Positions 7,359 to 15,850 of a DNA stretch of 64,000 nt are shown here, piece by piece. The stretch's first letter is position 1, and each line of letters starts with the position of its first letter. The DNA is from Haloarcula marina (GTDB lineage: Archaea > Halobacteriota > Halobacteria > Halobacteriales > Haloarculaceae). The stretch covers positions 3,162,001 to 3,226,000 of the forward strand of contig NZ_CP100404.1 of assembly GCF_024218775.1 (NCBI RefSeq), given 5' to 3'. A model generated the notes under the pieces. The model made no database searches. It was not told the origin of the DNA and saw nothing but the letters and a program-made list of their open reading frames with translations. The position numbers were made by a program, and so were the translations under genes.

Positions 7359-9203
7359 ATGAGCGACGACGGCCTCCTCGGCCTCGTGCGCACGGCGACG
7401 CCGAACGTCGTCCGCCGGAGTTTCGCGCTGAAGTTCTTCATCGCGCTCCTGTGTATCGGCCTGTTGGTGGGGAGCGTCGGCGCACTGGGCACCCAACAGA
7501 TGACCGCCGAGTTCGAGCAACAGGTACTGGACGAACACGCGACGACGGCCAAGCAGGAGGCCGACAGCCTGGCGAACTGGAACCGGCAGAACTCGCGATT
7601 CGCGGAGACGATGGCGCGTTCCCAACCGGTGCGGGCCGGGAACGTCTCGGCGATGCAGCGGCGTTTCGACCGGGAGATGCGCGAGCGTAACTTCGACGCC
7701 GACGACCAACCGAACCTCCACTACGTCGACACCGGGACGGGCGTCGTCGCCGCCTCGACGAAGTCGAACTATCGCGGGGAGTCCGTCGACATCCTGAACG
7801 AGACGGTCCAATCGGCGCTCGATACCGGGTCGGCAACGGTCATCACCGACGCCTACACCGACACGCCGACGCTCGAATCGCCGCAACCGCGAATCGCCTA
7901 CGTCACGCCGGTCGGCCCCAGTACGGACGCCGTCGTGGTCTACACCGTCCCGTTGCAGATGCGCACCGGGACGCTCTCGGGGACGGGGACGAGCACCAGC
8001 ATGGTCGTCGGCGGAGACAATCAGGTCCTCTTTCACGAACTGAACAACGACCTGTTGCGCACGCCGTACGGCGAGGACAACGGCGCGCCCGCCGCCGCCC
8101 GCGAGTCCGGCCCCGCGGACCCCGGCGCACTGCGGGCCGGACCGGCCCACGGCGCGCTGAACGGCACGGCGAGCATGGCCGGGCAGGAGTACGTCGTCGG
8201 CTACGCGCAGGTGCTCGACACCGACTGGGTCGTCCTCGTCCACACCGACATCGAGACGGCCTACGGGACCGTCCGGAGCGTCGCGAACCGCGGCCTCGTC
8301 GCGACGGCACTGGGTATCGCCGCCATCGGCGCTATCGGGGCCGTCCTCGGCCGCAACACCGCCAACGCACTGAGTCGCCTCACCAAGAAGACCGAAGCGA
8401 TGCAACGGGGCGACCTCGACGTGGAGATACGCTCGGGACGGGTCGACACCGTCGGCCGCCTCCACGACGGGTTTGCGGCGATGCGCGACTCGCTACAGGA
8501 CCGCATCGACGAGGCCGAACGCGAGCGCAAACGCGCCGAAGTCTCGCGCGAGGAGGTCATCGAGACGAACGCCTACCTGCAAGAGACCGCGGCGACCTAC
8601 TCCGAGGTGATGGAACGGGCCGCCGCTGGCGACCTCACCCAGCGGATGGCGACCGACGGCGAACACGACGCGATGGACGCCATCGCGGGCGACTTCAACG
8701 AGATGATTACCGAACTGGAGAAGACCACCGGCCAACTGAAGCGCTTCGCCGAACAGGTCGAGGAGTCCGGGACCGTCGTCGGAAGCAGCGCCGCGAGCGT
8801 CAAGGACGCCGCCGAACAAGTGGCCGAGTCCGTCCAGACAATCTCCGACGACGCCCACGTCCAGCGCGAGAACCTCCAGCGCGCGACCGAATCCGTCGAC
8901 GCGGCCGTCGCCGCCCTCGACGACGGCGACGTGGCGGCCGCCCGCGACGAACTCGACTCCGTCGCCGGGACGCTCACCGAGGTGGCCGACGCCACCGAAC
9001 ACACGATGGCCGAGGCCGAGAACGTCGCCGGGGCGGCCGAGGAACAGGCCGCCGAACTCAACGAGGTAAGCCGCCGCGCGGACGAACTCGTGCGCTACGT
9101 CAGGCCGCTCCACGACGTGTTAGACCGGTTCGAGACCGAGTCCGAACACCAGTTCGTCTTCACCGGCGGGCCGTCGCTCGGCGAGGGCGAACGCGACGAC
9201 TGA
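7359..9203 (+). CDS. Transducer-like membrane protein with double HAMP, no CheA-contact tip
   Basis: 614 residues arranged like a haloarchaeal transducer: helix 1 around residues 20-45, a large extracytoplasmic domain to about 300, helix 2 around 305-330, then two HAMP-like units (about 336-395 and 414-465) and a coiled coil. Methyl-accepting proteins normally continue through a kinase-control hairpin resembling [21 protein letters not shown]. No such block is visible; the coiled coil is short and ends in a soluble acidic tail with HQFVFTGGPS. It therefore probably senses an extracellular signal without activating CheA by itself. It could modulate other transducers, or be a degenerate one. 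No che gene lies beside it; a CheF paralogue is 11 kb away. Confidence 0.8.
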   Translation: MSDDGLLGLVRTATPNVVRRSFALKFFIALLCIGLLVGSVGALGTQQMTAEFEQQVLDEHATTAKQEADSLANWNRQNSRFAETMARSQPVRAGNVSAMQRRFDREMRERNFDADDQPNLHYVDTGTGVVAASTKSNYRGESVDILNETVQSALDTGSATVITDAYTDTPTLESPQPRIAYVTPVGPSTDAVVVYTVPLQMRTGTLSGTGTSTSMVVGGDNQVLFHELNNDLLRTPYGEDNGAPAAARESGPADPGALRAGPAHGALNGTASMAGQEYVVGYAQVLDTDWVVLVHTDIETAYGTVRSVANRGLVATALGIAAIGAIGAVLGRNTANALSRLTKKTEAMQRGDLDVEIRSGRVDTVGRLHDGFAAMRDSLQDRIDEAERERKRAEVSREEVIETNAYLQETAATYSEVMERAAAGDLTQRMATDGEHDAMDAIAGDFNEMITELEKTTGQLKRFAEQVEESGTVVGSSAASVKDAAEQVAESVQTISDDAHVQRENLQRATESVDAAVAALDDGDVAAARDELDSVAGTLTEVADATEHTMAEAENVAGAAEEQAAELNEVSRRADELVRYVRPLHDVLDRFETESEHQFVFTGGPSLGEGERDD

Positions 9204-9240
9204 GACGGACGCCGCCCGGGCCGAGTCCGGAGCGACCGCG

Positions 9241-10143
9241 TCAGTTCGAGGCCGTCGTCGTCGTCTCGGTACCCGCTTCGGTACCGCTTCCAGTCCCCGT
9301 CTCCGTGCCCATCCCCTCCGGCGCGGCGTCCGTCGCCACGACGAGTCGCGCGCCGGGTTGGTCGCCGCTGGGTTCGAGATACCCCGCCGCGAAGACGCTG
9401 TGGACCGCTCGGTCGGTCAGGCTGATTTCGAACGCGCCGACCGGGTCGGCGTCGTTGCTCTCGTTGTCGGGCCGCAGTTGGAGTTCGGCGGTGTCGGCCG
9501 GAACGGTCGCGTACTCGGACGCCTCGCCGAAGGCGAGACCGTCCGCGAGCACCGCGTCACCGGCGGTCACGTCGACCGCTGGCGCGTCGGGTATCGCGTG
9601 CACCGCCCGAGCGCGGGCGCTCCCGCTCTCGGCCAGTTCGCTCTCGCCCGCGATGAGCGAGACGCCGAACGACTGGTTCTCGCCCGACACCTCGCCGATA
9701 GCGGCGGCCGTCTGTCGCCCGCTCTCGACCGGAACGGTCTCGTCGAACACCGCCTCGTCCCCGCCCGTCGGCGTGATGGTGACCTGATACTCGCCCGGCG
9801 AGAGCGTGAGGTAGTCGCTCACGGCACCGAACGGCACGTCCGACAGCACCGTCTCGCCGTCGACGGCCACGTCGACGTTCGGGGCGTCCGGCGAGAGGTG
9901 CGCGACCCGCAGCAGCGCGTCGCCCGAGGCCGTGGTCGTCTCGGACTCCGTCTCTGCCTCGGTCTCGGTCTCCGTCTCGGTTTCCGTGCCCGTTTCCGTC
10001 TCGGTCGGCGACAACATGTCGGTCTCCGCCGTGCCGTTCGCGCCGCCCGCGCCGCCGTCCCCGCCGCCGCATCCGGCGAGTGCTGCGAGTGCGCCGCCGG
10101 TCAGTGTCAGTACGCGTCGTCGGGTCTTCGATTGCTGTTGCAT
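9241..10143 (-). CDS. Secreted lipoprotein with two DUF4397 domains
   Basis: A 300-residue exported protein. The N-terminus has a twin-arginine-type signal (KTRRRVLTLTGGALAAL) followed by a lipobox, LAALAGCGG, whose Cys would be lipidated and hold the protein at the outer face of the membrane. A Thr/Glu linker of TETE repeats follows, then two tandem copies of DUF4397: one beginning LLRVAHLSPDAPNVDVAVDG and one ARAVHAIPDAPAVDVTAGD. Both share the (A/H)xxPDAPxVDV signature. The C-terminus is again a low-complexity Glu/Thr/Gly tail. The function of DUF4397 is unknown; beta-sandwich cell-surface adhesion or binding is a reasonable guess. Confidence 0.85.
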   Translation of the reverse strand: MQQQSKTRRRVLTLTGGALAALAGCGGGDGGAGGANGTAETDMLSPTETETGTETETETETEAETESETTTASGDALLRVAHLSPDAPNVDVAVDGETVLSDVPFGAVSDYLTLSPGEYQVTITPTGGDEAVFDETVPVESGRQTAAAIGEVSGENQSFGVSLIAGESELAESGSARARAVHAIPDAPAVDVTAGDAVLADGLAFGEASEYATVPADTAELQLRPDNESNDADPVGAFEISLTDRAVHSVFAAGYLEPSGDQPGARLVVATDAAPEGMGTETGTGSGTEAGTETTTTASN

Positions 10144-10318
10144 CGTCCGGCCCGAATTGCCTCTCGGACATTAGCAGTCGGTGGCTATCGGGCCGCCGCG
10201 TGGCTTACTAGTCAGCGATGTCGCCGCGAGAAAAACGGACGAAATCGAGTCGGTTCGGGGAGCAACGCGGCGAACCTGTCGCGAGTAAGAGCGGCTTGTG
10301 TGCGACGGCGAGACGGGG

Positions 10319-11572
10319 CTACTCCGCGAACAGGCTGTCGACGATTTCCTCGGGGTCGAACGGTTCGAGGTCGTCGTAGTCCTGTCCGGTGCCGAGGAAC
10401 AGAATCGGCTTGCCGGTGACGTGGGCCACCGAAATCGCCGCACCGCCCTGCGGGTCCGCGTCCGCCTTCGTCAGCACCGCGCCGTCTATCTCGGCCGCGT
10501 CGTCGAACTCGCGGGCGCGGTTGACCGCGTCCTGTCCCGCGACGGCCTCGTCGACGAAGATAGTCATATCCGGGTCGATGTTGCGGTCTATCTTCTCCAG
10601 TTGGGCCATCAGGTCGTCGGAGGTGTGCAGACGGCCCGCCGTGTCGCCGAGCACCACGTCCACGTCGTTGGCCTTCGCGTACTCGACGGCGTCGTAGATG
10701 ACCGCCGTCGGGTCCGAGCCCTGTTCGTGGGTGATAATCTTCTTCCCGAGGTTCTCGGCGTGTTTCTGGAGTTGCTCGTTCGCGCCCGCGCGATAGGTGT
10801 CGCCGTTGGCGAGCACCGTCGACAGGCCACGCTCCTCGAAGTAACGGGCGAGTTTGGCGATGGTCGTCGTCTTCCCGACGCCGTTGACACCGGTGAAGAC
10901 GATGACGACGGGCGACTCGGCCTGCTGGACGCGCTCGTCGAAGTCGAACTGACCGACGCTGATGACGTCGTACAGCGCCTCGCGAAGCGCGTCTCGGACG
11001 AGGCTCCCGGTGCTGGAGAGGCGGCGGCGGGTCTGTCCGGTGAGGTTCTCCTTGACGCCGTCGAGAATCTCGTTGGCGACGCTCATCTCCACGTCGCTGG
11101 ACAGCAGCGCCAGTTCGAGGTCGTCGAGGTGCTTCTCTAAGTCCTCCTCCTCGATGACCGTCTTCCCGGTCGCCACGATTTTGGCCCGCTCGGTCAAACT
11201 GCGACCGCCGGTGTCCTCGTCGCTTTCGTCGACCTCCTCGGTCTCACCGTCGTCTTCTACCGACGCCTCGTCCGAGTCGACGCCGCCCGGCGGTTCTTCG
11301 ACCGCCGTGTCGGTGTCAGCGGCGGTCTCCGGGGACGCCACAGCCTCGGCTGTCGGTTCGACCGTCTCTTCGCCGGGGCCACCTTCGGGCGTGTGCTCGT
11401 CTGCGTCCGCCGCTTCGGACGCCGCCACCGGTTCCTCGGTGGGTTCGTCCGTGGATTCCGCGTCCGCGTCCGCGTCCGTGTCGGTGGCTTCCTCTTCGAC
11501 GGCTTCCTCGTCGACGTCTTCCTCGACGTCGCTGGTGAACCCGCTGAGTTTGTCCTTCAGTCCGTCGAACAT
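10319..11572 (-). CDS. ftsY: Signal recognition particle receptor FtsY
   Basis: The SRP receptor GTPase, partner of SRP54 at the membrane. Residues 1 to about 125 are a highly acidic, low-complexity region (Glu, Asp, Thr, Val rich) that replaces the membrane-associating A domain. The N and G domains follow, with P-loop GVNGVGKTTTIAKLARYF, the DTAGRLHTSDDLM block, and TKADADPQGGAAISVAH near the C-terminus. Length is 417 residues. It is the third gene of a minus-strand cluster LX protein - prefoldin alpha - ftsY, 13 bases after the prefoldin stop. This order is conserved in haloarchaea and links translation, folding and targeting. Confidence 0.97.
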   Translation of the reverse strand: MFDGLKDKLSGFTSDVEEDVDEEAVEEEATDTDADADAESTDEPTEEPVAASEAADADEHTPEGGPGEETVEPTAEAVASPETAADTDTAVEEPPGGVDSDEASVEDDGETEEVDESDEDTGGRSLTERAKIVATGKTVIEEEDLEKHLDDLELALLSSDVEMSVANEILDGVKENLTGQTRRRLSSTGSLVRDALREALYDVISVGQFDFDERVQQAESPVVIVFTGVNGVGKTTTIAKLARYFEERGLSTVLANGDTYRAGANEQLQKHAENLGKKIITHEQGSDPTAVIYDAVEYAKANDVDVVLGDTAGRLHTSDDLMAQLEKIDRNIDPDMTIFVDEAVAGQDAVNRAREFDDAAEIDGAVLTKADADPQGGAAISVAHVTGKPILFLGTGQDYDDLEPFDPEEIVDSLFAE

Positions 11573-11585
11573 TGGGACCTAGCGA

Positions 11586-12053
11586 TTACTCGTCGTCAGC
11601 CTGCTCTTCTTGCTGCTGTTGCATCATCTGCTGCATCTGCTGCTGTTGCATCTGCTGCGCCTGCTGTTCGAGTTCCTCCTTCTCGGTCTCGACGTCGGCG
11701 ATTTCCGACTGGAGGTCCTCGATTCGGTCGTCCAGCGTGTCCTTCTTCGTCTCCAGCGAGCTAACGGCGCCCTCCTGGTCGCGTTCCGCGGCGTAGCCGC
11801 CGCCCAGCGAGACGACGACTTCGTCGATGTCGTCGACCGTGGCGCGGATGTAGGCGTCGCCGCCGACCGGAACCTGCACCGTCGACCCGCTCTCGAGCGT
11901 CTCGATGGCCTCGATGGCCTCGTCGGCCTCGGTCTTCTCCTGACGGAGGTTCTCGATTTCGTTCTCGATGGCCTCTATCTCCTGGTCCATCTGCTCGATT
12001 TCCTGCGAAATCTGCTGCATCTGACCGCCGCCGCCGCCACCGCCGCCCATCAT
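11586..12053 (-). CDS. pfdA: Prefoldin alpha subunit
   Basis: A 155-residue subunit of the hexameric chaperone prefoldin, which holds unfolded proteins for the thermosome. Both ends are long coiled coils (SQEIEQMDQEIEAIENEIEN near the start, EKEELEQQAQQMQQQQMQQM near the end), joined by the beta-hairpin core SGSTVQVPVGGDAYIRATV. The N-terminus is a Gly run and the C-terminus a Gln/Met run, both common in haloarchaeal versions. The start codon overlaps the LX gene's stop, so the two are translationally coupled. Confidence 0.95.
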   Translation of the reverse strand: MMGGGGGGGGQMQQISQEIEQMDQEIEAIENEIENLRQEKTEADEAIEAIETLESGSTVQVPVGGDAYIRATVDDIDEVVVSLGGGYAAERDQEGAVSSLETKKDTLDDRIEDLQSEIADVETEKEELEQQAQQMQQQQMQQMMQQQQEEQADDE

Positions 12054-12223
12054 GCTGCCACCTCCTCGATGCTGATCTGGGTGCGCTTGAGGTTGTGCTG
12101 GGAACCGAGGTTGCTCAGGACGCGCTCCTCGGCGACGTTCTCGTTCGGTGCCTCGACCGATGTCTCGAACTCCTGGGGCCCGTCGCGGGCCGGGAAGCTA
12201 CCGCGGACAGTGTACGTACTCAT
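12050..12223 (-). CDS. rplX: 50S ribosomal protein LX (eL20/L18a)
   Basis: A 57-residue ribosomal protein beginning MSTYTVRGSFPARDGPQEFE and ending LKRTQISIEEVAA, the typical short archaeal form of L20e/L18a. It binds the large subunit near the stalk base. The ATG at 12223 is chosen because STYTVRG is the family N-terminus. It is first in the LX-pfdA-ftsY cluster and shares a 4-base overlap with pfdA. Confidence 0.93.
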   Translation of the reverse strand: MSTYTVRGSFPARDGPQEFETSVEAPNENVAEERVLSNLGSQHNLKRTQISIEEVAA

Positions 12224-12297
12224 ACTTTCGGGTGCGTGCAGGACAGGGAAGTATCTTCCCTTTCGGCCTCTTTCGACGGCCGCGACGGCCCCGCCGC

Positions 12298-12307
12298 GTT
12301 TTATATC
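12298..12307 (+). promoter_or_regulatory. TATA box supporting a GTG start
   Basis: The sequence gttttatatc is centred about 30 bases before the GTG at 12333. It favours a leaderless message starting at that GTG instead of an internal ATG. Confidence 0.55.
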
Positions 12308-12332
12308 GACGGCGCGCCTCGACGGAGTACGT

Positions 12333-12701
12333 GTGAGTTCTGACCCGCGGCCCGACGCCCCCGAAACGACGCCCACGCGATTCCCGGGCGAGCGGATGCT
12401 CTCGGAGTCACACGCCGTGCTGTGGTCGGTCGTCATCCTCGCGTCGCTGTTCGACGTGGTGACGACGATGGTCGGCCTCGAACGCGGTCTGGGCGAGGGC
12501 AACGTCGTCGCCCGGGCGTTCATCCAGACGTACGGCGCGTCGGGCATCGGCCTGCTGAAGTTTAGCGCCCTGCTGCTGGTCGTCCTCTGCTGGGCGTGGT
12601 TCGACGACGGCGACCGCCGGGCGACGGCCGTCCTCGTCGGGTTCGCCGTCGTCTCGCTCGTCGTCGTCGCGCTGAACGCGCTGACGCTGGCCTCGCTGTG
12701 A
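12333..12701 (+). CDS. Small membrane protein (DUF5658-like)
   Basis: 122 residues with three predicted membrane helices: around residues 28-47 (AVLWSVVILASLFDVVTTMV), 70-88 (GIGLLKFSALLLVVLCWAW) and 96-117. The first helix ends in a DVVTTMVGLERGxGEGN-type stretch typical of the haloarchaeal DUF5658 family. Function is unknown. The GTG start is chosen from the TATA box 30 bases upstream; the next in-frame ATG would begin just before helix 1 and is a weaker alternative. It diverges from the LX gene. Confidence 0.75.
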   Translation: MSSDPRPDAPETTPTRFPGERMLSESHAVLWSVVILASLFDVVTTMVGLERGLGEGNVVARAFIQTYGASGIGLLKFSALLLVVLCWAWFDDGDRRATAVLVGFAVVSLVVVALNALTLASL

Positions 12702-12702
12702 C

Positions 12703-12831
12703 TCACCCGTCCCCTGTCGTCGGCGCGGAAATCATGTCGCCGCCGCACTCCGGGCACGACGTGCGGAGGACGTTCGTGGTGTACCCGCACTTCCGGCAGA
12801 CGAGCGCGTGTTCGGATTCTTGCTGTGGCAT
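12703..12831 (-). CDS. Small zinc-ribbon protein (rubrerythrin-like domain type)
   Basis: A 42-residue protein with two knuckles, LVCRKCGY and TSCPECGGD, 15 residues apart: four cysteines for one zinc. The C-terminus reads MISAPTTGDG. It resembles the many haloarchaeal zinc-finger microproteins often annotated rubrerythrin-like. Functions of a few concern motility, biofilm or stress regulation; none can be assigned here. It was found by reading the gap on the minus strand. The start is the only ATG before the first CxxC, and the gene is convergent with the DUF5658-like gene, one base apart. Confidence 0.8.
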   Translation of the reverse strand: MPQQESEHALVCRKCGYTTNVLRTSCPECGGDMISAPTTGDG

Positions 12832-12927
12832 ACGTGACCGTTGGTCGCGTTTCCTAATAACAGTTGACACGATAGGCGTCGCGTGACCGGCCGGTGTCGT
12901 TTAGCCGGACCTCGCCGTAGTCTCGGT

Positions 12928-13089
12928 ATGGCGACGACCCACCAGTGTCTCTGCGGTGCGACGCTGCGTTACCGACAGGACCTGCGGAAGGACACGAGCG
13001 GGACGACCCGGAGGTGGCAGTGCAAAGACTGCGGGACGCTCGTCCCGGGTATCGTCGGCGAGCGCCTCAGCCACCAGCACCCGGTTTGA
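12928..13089 (+). CDS. Small zinc-ribbon protein
   Basis: A 53-residue basic protein, MATTHQCLCGATLRYRQDL..., with a CxC pair near the start (QCLCG) and a CxxC pair at QCKDCGTLVPGI, enough for one zinc ribbon. It ends RLSHQHPV. The family is a haloarchaeal microprotein group of unknown role, possibly nucleic-acid binding given its many Arg/Lys residues (inference). It is divergent from the preceding zinc-ribbon gene, giving two such genes side by side, and convergent with the aIF6 gene. Confidence 0.75.
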   Translation: MATTHQCLCGATLRYRQDLRKDTSGTTRRWQCKDCGTLVPGIVGERLSHQHPV

Positions 13090-13123
13090 GCGGGCGAAAC
13101 GTCGGAAAACGGAAGCCGAGTCG

Positions 13124-13789
13124 TCAGTCGATGTAGCCGAGCGCCGCGTCGATGCGGCCCAGTTCCGGCCCGGAGGTGTCGGTGCCGCAGACGTAGCCGA
13201 AGTCGTTGGCGACGAGGCCGGACCCGACAAGCGGGCCGCCGTAGTTGACCGTGCCGATGTCGGCGGGCACGTCCAGCAGGTCTTCGAGGGCGTCGAGTTC
13301 GCCGTCGGTCGCCTTCGGGTGACAGAGCACGCCGCTGTTGGTGGCGACAGCGGCGGTCCCGACGGTGTTGACACCGGCGATGACGCCACGTTCGACGGGG
13401 ACGCCGAGGCCGTCGCGGACCGCCTGAACGGCCTCCCGGGAGAGGTCCGGGTGGACGTACGCGCCCGAGTCGTTACAGCAGACGATGTTCCCGGCGGCGT
13501 TGAGGCGGCCGGGCAACTTCGTCACCGAAACGTCGACGGCGTCTCGGATGCGCTCGATTTCGGCGTCGCGGACCCGCGAGGTGACCAGCAGACCGTTCTC
13601 GTTGCCGGTCGCCAGTGCGCCGACGGTGCCGGAGTGGCCGATGGTCGTCGGAATCACCGGCACTTCGAGTTCGTCGGCGAGGTCGTTCTGCAGCGATTCG
13701 TCTAGGTCTGGGCGAACCAGCACGCAGTCGTCGGTCGCACGGGCGAAGACACCGACGTACGACGACCCGGAAAACGCCGCGCGGAGCAA
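13124..13789 (-). CDS. eif6: Translation initiation factor 6 (aIF6)
   Basis: aIF6 binds the 50S subunit at the L14/L24 face and prevents premature association with 30S. The 221 residues show the pentein repeat pattern, five times roughly 45 residues. Examples are [51 protein letters not shown] and [13 protein letters not shown], plus the C-terminal [20 protein letters not shown]. It is last in the L39e-L31e-aIF6 operon, two bases after L31e, an arrangement common in archaea. Confidence 0.96.
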   Translation of the reverse strand: MLRAAFSGSSYVGVFARATDDCVLVRPDLDESLQNDLADELEVPVIPTTIGHSGTVGALATGNENGLLVTSRVRDAEIERIRDAVDVSVTKLPGRLNAAGNIVCCNDSGAYVHPDLSREAVQAVRDGLGVPVERGVIAGVNTVGTAAVATNSGVLCHPKATDGELDALEDLLDVPADIGTVNYGGPLVGSGLVANDFGYVCGTDTSGPELGRIDAALGYID

Positions 13790-13791
13790 CG

Positions 13792-14070
13792 TTATTCTGC
13801 CGTCTCGGCTTCGACGACGGCCTCGCCCTCTTCCTCGAAGCGGGCGGCGCGCACGCGAAGCTTACTCGGGGGCTTCGAGCGGCCCTTGGCCCACGTCGTC
13901 TCGTTGATGGAGGGGTCGATGCGGACGGCGGACTCGTCGACCGAGAAATGCTTCGCGAGGTGCTCGCGAACGAGTTTGATGGCCTTGTCGGCGCGCTCGT
14001 GTTTCGGTTCGGCTCGAGCGTCGCGGAGCGGGATGGTGACGACGCGCTCCTCGAAATCACTCGCGGACAT
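13792..14070 (-). CDS. rpl31e: 50S ribosomal protein L31e
   Basis: A 92-residue ribosomal protein starting [20 protein letters not shown] and containing [20 protein letters not shown] and [19 protein letters not shown], the family core. L31e lies near the peptide exit tunnel. The C-terminal tail is acidic ([14 protein letters not shown]), a halophile feature. Its start overlaps the L39e stop by one base, and aIF6 follows directly. Confidence 0.96.
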   Translation of the reverse strand: MSASDFEERVVTIPLRDARAEPKHERADKAIKLVREHLAKHFSVDESAVRIDPSINETTWAKGRSKPPSKLRVRAARFEEEGEAVVEAETAE

Positions 14071-14222
14071 TATTCGTCGGTGTCGTTACGCCGCCAGTGG
14101 CGTCGCTTGGGGTTGCGCTGCACTTCCCGGTCGGTCTTGAGCATGACCCACGCCGGGACGCGGCTGTTCTGGTTGTCGAGTTTGGCCAGACGCTTCTTCT
14201 TGGCCTTCGACTTCTTACTCAT
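14070..14222 (-). CDS. rpl39e: 50S ribosomal protein L39e
   Basis: The 50-residue sequence begins [20 protein letters not shown] and continues [30 protein letters not shown], the full L39e pattern. It is strongly basic, unlike most proteins here, as expected for a protein buried in rRNA at the exit tunnel. The TAA stop overlaps the first base of the L31e start. An AT-rich TTTAAG stretch about 30 bases upstream of the ATG is the likely promoter of the L39e-L31e-aIF6 operon. Confidence 0.96.
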   Translation of the reverse strand: MSKKSKAKKKRLAKLDNQNSRVPAWVMLKTDREVQRNPKRRHWRRNDTDE

Positions 14223-14361
14223 GGTGTCCCGAGTGTTCCGCGCCACGACTTAAATTCCTTCCTTTTCGGGCCGCCCGCGAGCGATACCGCGTCGCTGTGG
14301 CATTATCAGGGCTTGTAAGCGGGCGCGTAGAATTAAGTGCGAAAATTCGCGAGGTCAGATA

Positions 14362-14880
14362 ATGAAACGTCGGTCGGTACTGCGGACACTGGGGACGGGG
14401 ATGACGGCCATCGGCGGTGGCTGTCTGGGTGGGATGGGTGGCGAAGTCATCGTGAGCGTCCAGCAGGACGTGACGGTGCAACCGGGCGAGGCCCGGATAT
14501 GGGAGGAGATTCCGGACCTCTCCGACACCGGCGGGGCCATCGAATACATCGTCCGCTCGGAGACGGCCTTCGACGTGTACTTCTTCGCCGACGAGTCGGC
14601 GTTCGCCCAGTACGACGCCTACATCAAAGGTCGGGACCCCGACGAGACGCCGCCGGGCCACGCGAAGTTCAGCCAGACGGCGCTCCCGACCGATGACGGC
14701 GACCTCTACGAGGCGGCGACGACGGACGGCGGCAATCGCGAGTCCGTCGACGCGACTGGGCCGTACTACTTCGCCGTCGACCACTCGAACTACCGGATGG
14801 AGACCCGCGTCGAAGAGTTCGACGACCCGTTGACGGCGTTCGTCGACCTGAAGGTCATCCGCAATCGCTCGCCGTTCTAG
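14362..14880 (+). CDS. Exported haloarchaeal protein of unknown function
   Basis: 172 residues. The N-terminus KRRSVLRTLGTGMTAIGGGCLGG has a twin-arginine-like start and a possible lipobox Cys, so export with or without lipid anchoring is likely. The mature part has acidic, beta-rich character (VIVSVQQDVTVQPGEARIWE, GPYYFAVDHSNYRMETRVEEF), a pattern seen in small secreted beta-sandwich domains. No family was recognised. Its stop TAG shares the CTAG tetranucleotide with the stop of the convergent ZIP gene, so the two 3' ends overlap. Confidence 0.65.
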   Translation: MKRRSVLRTLGTGMTAIGGGCLGGMGGEVIVSVQQDVTVQPGEARIWEEIPDLSDTGGAIEYIVRSETAFDVYFFADESAFAQYDAYIKGRDPDETPPGHAKFSQTALPTDDGDLYEAATTDGGNRESVDATGPYYFAVDHSNYRMETRVEEFDDPLTAFVDLKVIRNRSPF

Positions 14881-15689
14881 ATGAACGCCAGCGGCACCAT
14901 CGCCAGCGCACCGGTGATGCCACCGGCGAGCAGTTCGCGCTTCCCGCCGCCAGCCAGCCCTTCGCCGTATTCGAGCGCCTCGGGGACGAACTCCGTCGCG
15001 ACGAGGTACACCATCGCCCCGGCGGCGAAGCCGAATCCGAAGGGGAGGAACGCCCTCGCGAGCGTGACGAAGTAGTAGGCGATGACCGCCCCCAGCGGTT
15101 GGGGGAGCGAGGAGAAGACGGCCCACCAGACCATCCGCCACTCGCTGACGCCGAGCGACCGAAGCGGGATGGCGATGGCCGTCCCTTCCGGGACGTTGTG
15201 GATGGAGATGGCGATGGTCATGAACACCGCGAGTAGCGGCACGGCCGTCCCCGCGATGACGAGCGTCTCGCCCGCCGACGCCCCCTCCAGTCCGAGTTCG
15301 GCGAAGGAGACGCCGACGGCCACGCCCTCGGGGAAACTGTGGACCGTCAGGATGCCGAGGATGAGCAGGAGTTTCTTGAAGTCCGCCCGCTCGAACTGCT
15401 TGGGGTTGTGGTCGTAGTTGTCGAGGACCCGGTCCGCCCCTTCGACGAGGAGGACGCCAGCGAGGACCCCCGGCACGAGGAGCACCGCGCCGCCGTAGGC
15501 CAGTCCCTCCCGGACGAGGCCGAACAGCGACGCCGCGACCATGATACCCGACGCGAGTCCCCACAGCACGACGTTCCACCGGTCGGAGAACTCCTCGACC
15601 AGAAAGAACGGTATCGCACCCAACCCCGTCGCGAGCGCCGTCAACAGCCCCGCGACGAAGACGAACGCGACGTTCTCGAAGACGACCAT
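14877..15689 (-). CDS. ZIP family metal transporter
   Basis: A 270-residue ZIP protein with about eight helices. The metal-binding helix IV reads LTVHSFPEGVAVGVSFAEL and helix V reads ISIHNVPEGTAIAIPL; the His and Glu residues form the binuclear metal site. The short loop after helix III has DNYDHNPKQFERAD. Family members move Zn2+, Fe2+ or Mn2+ into the cytoplasm, and selectivity cannot be set here. No regulatory gene is next to it; the 160-base divergent spacer to the next plus-strand gene is AT-rich. Confidence 0.9.
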   Translation of the reverse strand: MVVFENVAFVFVAGLLTALATGLGAIPFFLVEEFSDRWNVVLWGLASGIMVAASLFGLVREGLAYGGAVLLVPGVLAGVLLVEGADRVLDNYDHNPKQFERADFKKLLLILGILTVHSFPEGVAVGVSFAELGLEGASAGETLVIAGTAVPLLAVFMTIAISIHNVPEGTAIAIPLRSLGVSEWRMVWWAVFSSLPQPLGAVIAYYFVTLARAFLPFGFGFAAGAMVYLVATEFVPEALEYGEGLAGGGKRELLAGGITGALAMVPLAFI

Positions 15690-15850
15690 GCCAGCGCTAT
15701 GCCGCAGAGACGGTTAACAATTATCACTTTCCTGATTGTTTTTCGGACGGCCTAAACGGCGTACCGTCTTCTAGGCTCATTATACACTTCCGCAGTAGAC
15801 TGGACTATATGCAGAAAACACTTATACACAATTTCCGCATTTTGTTATCT

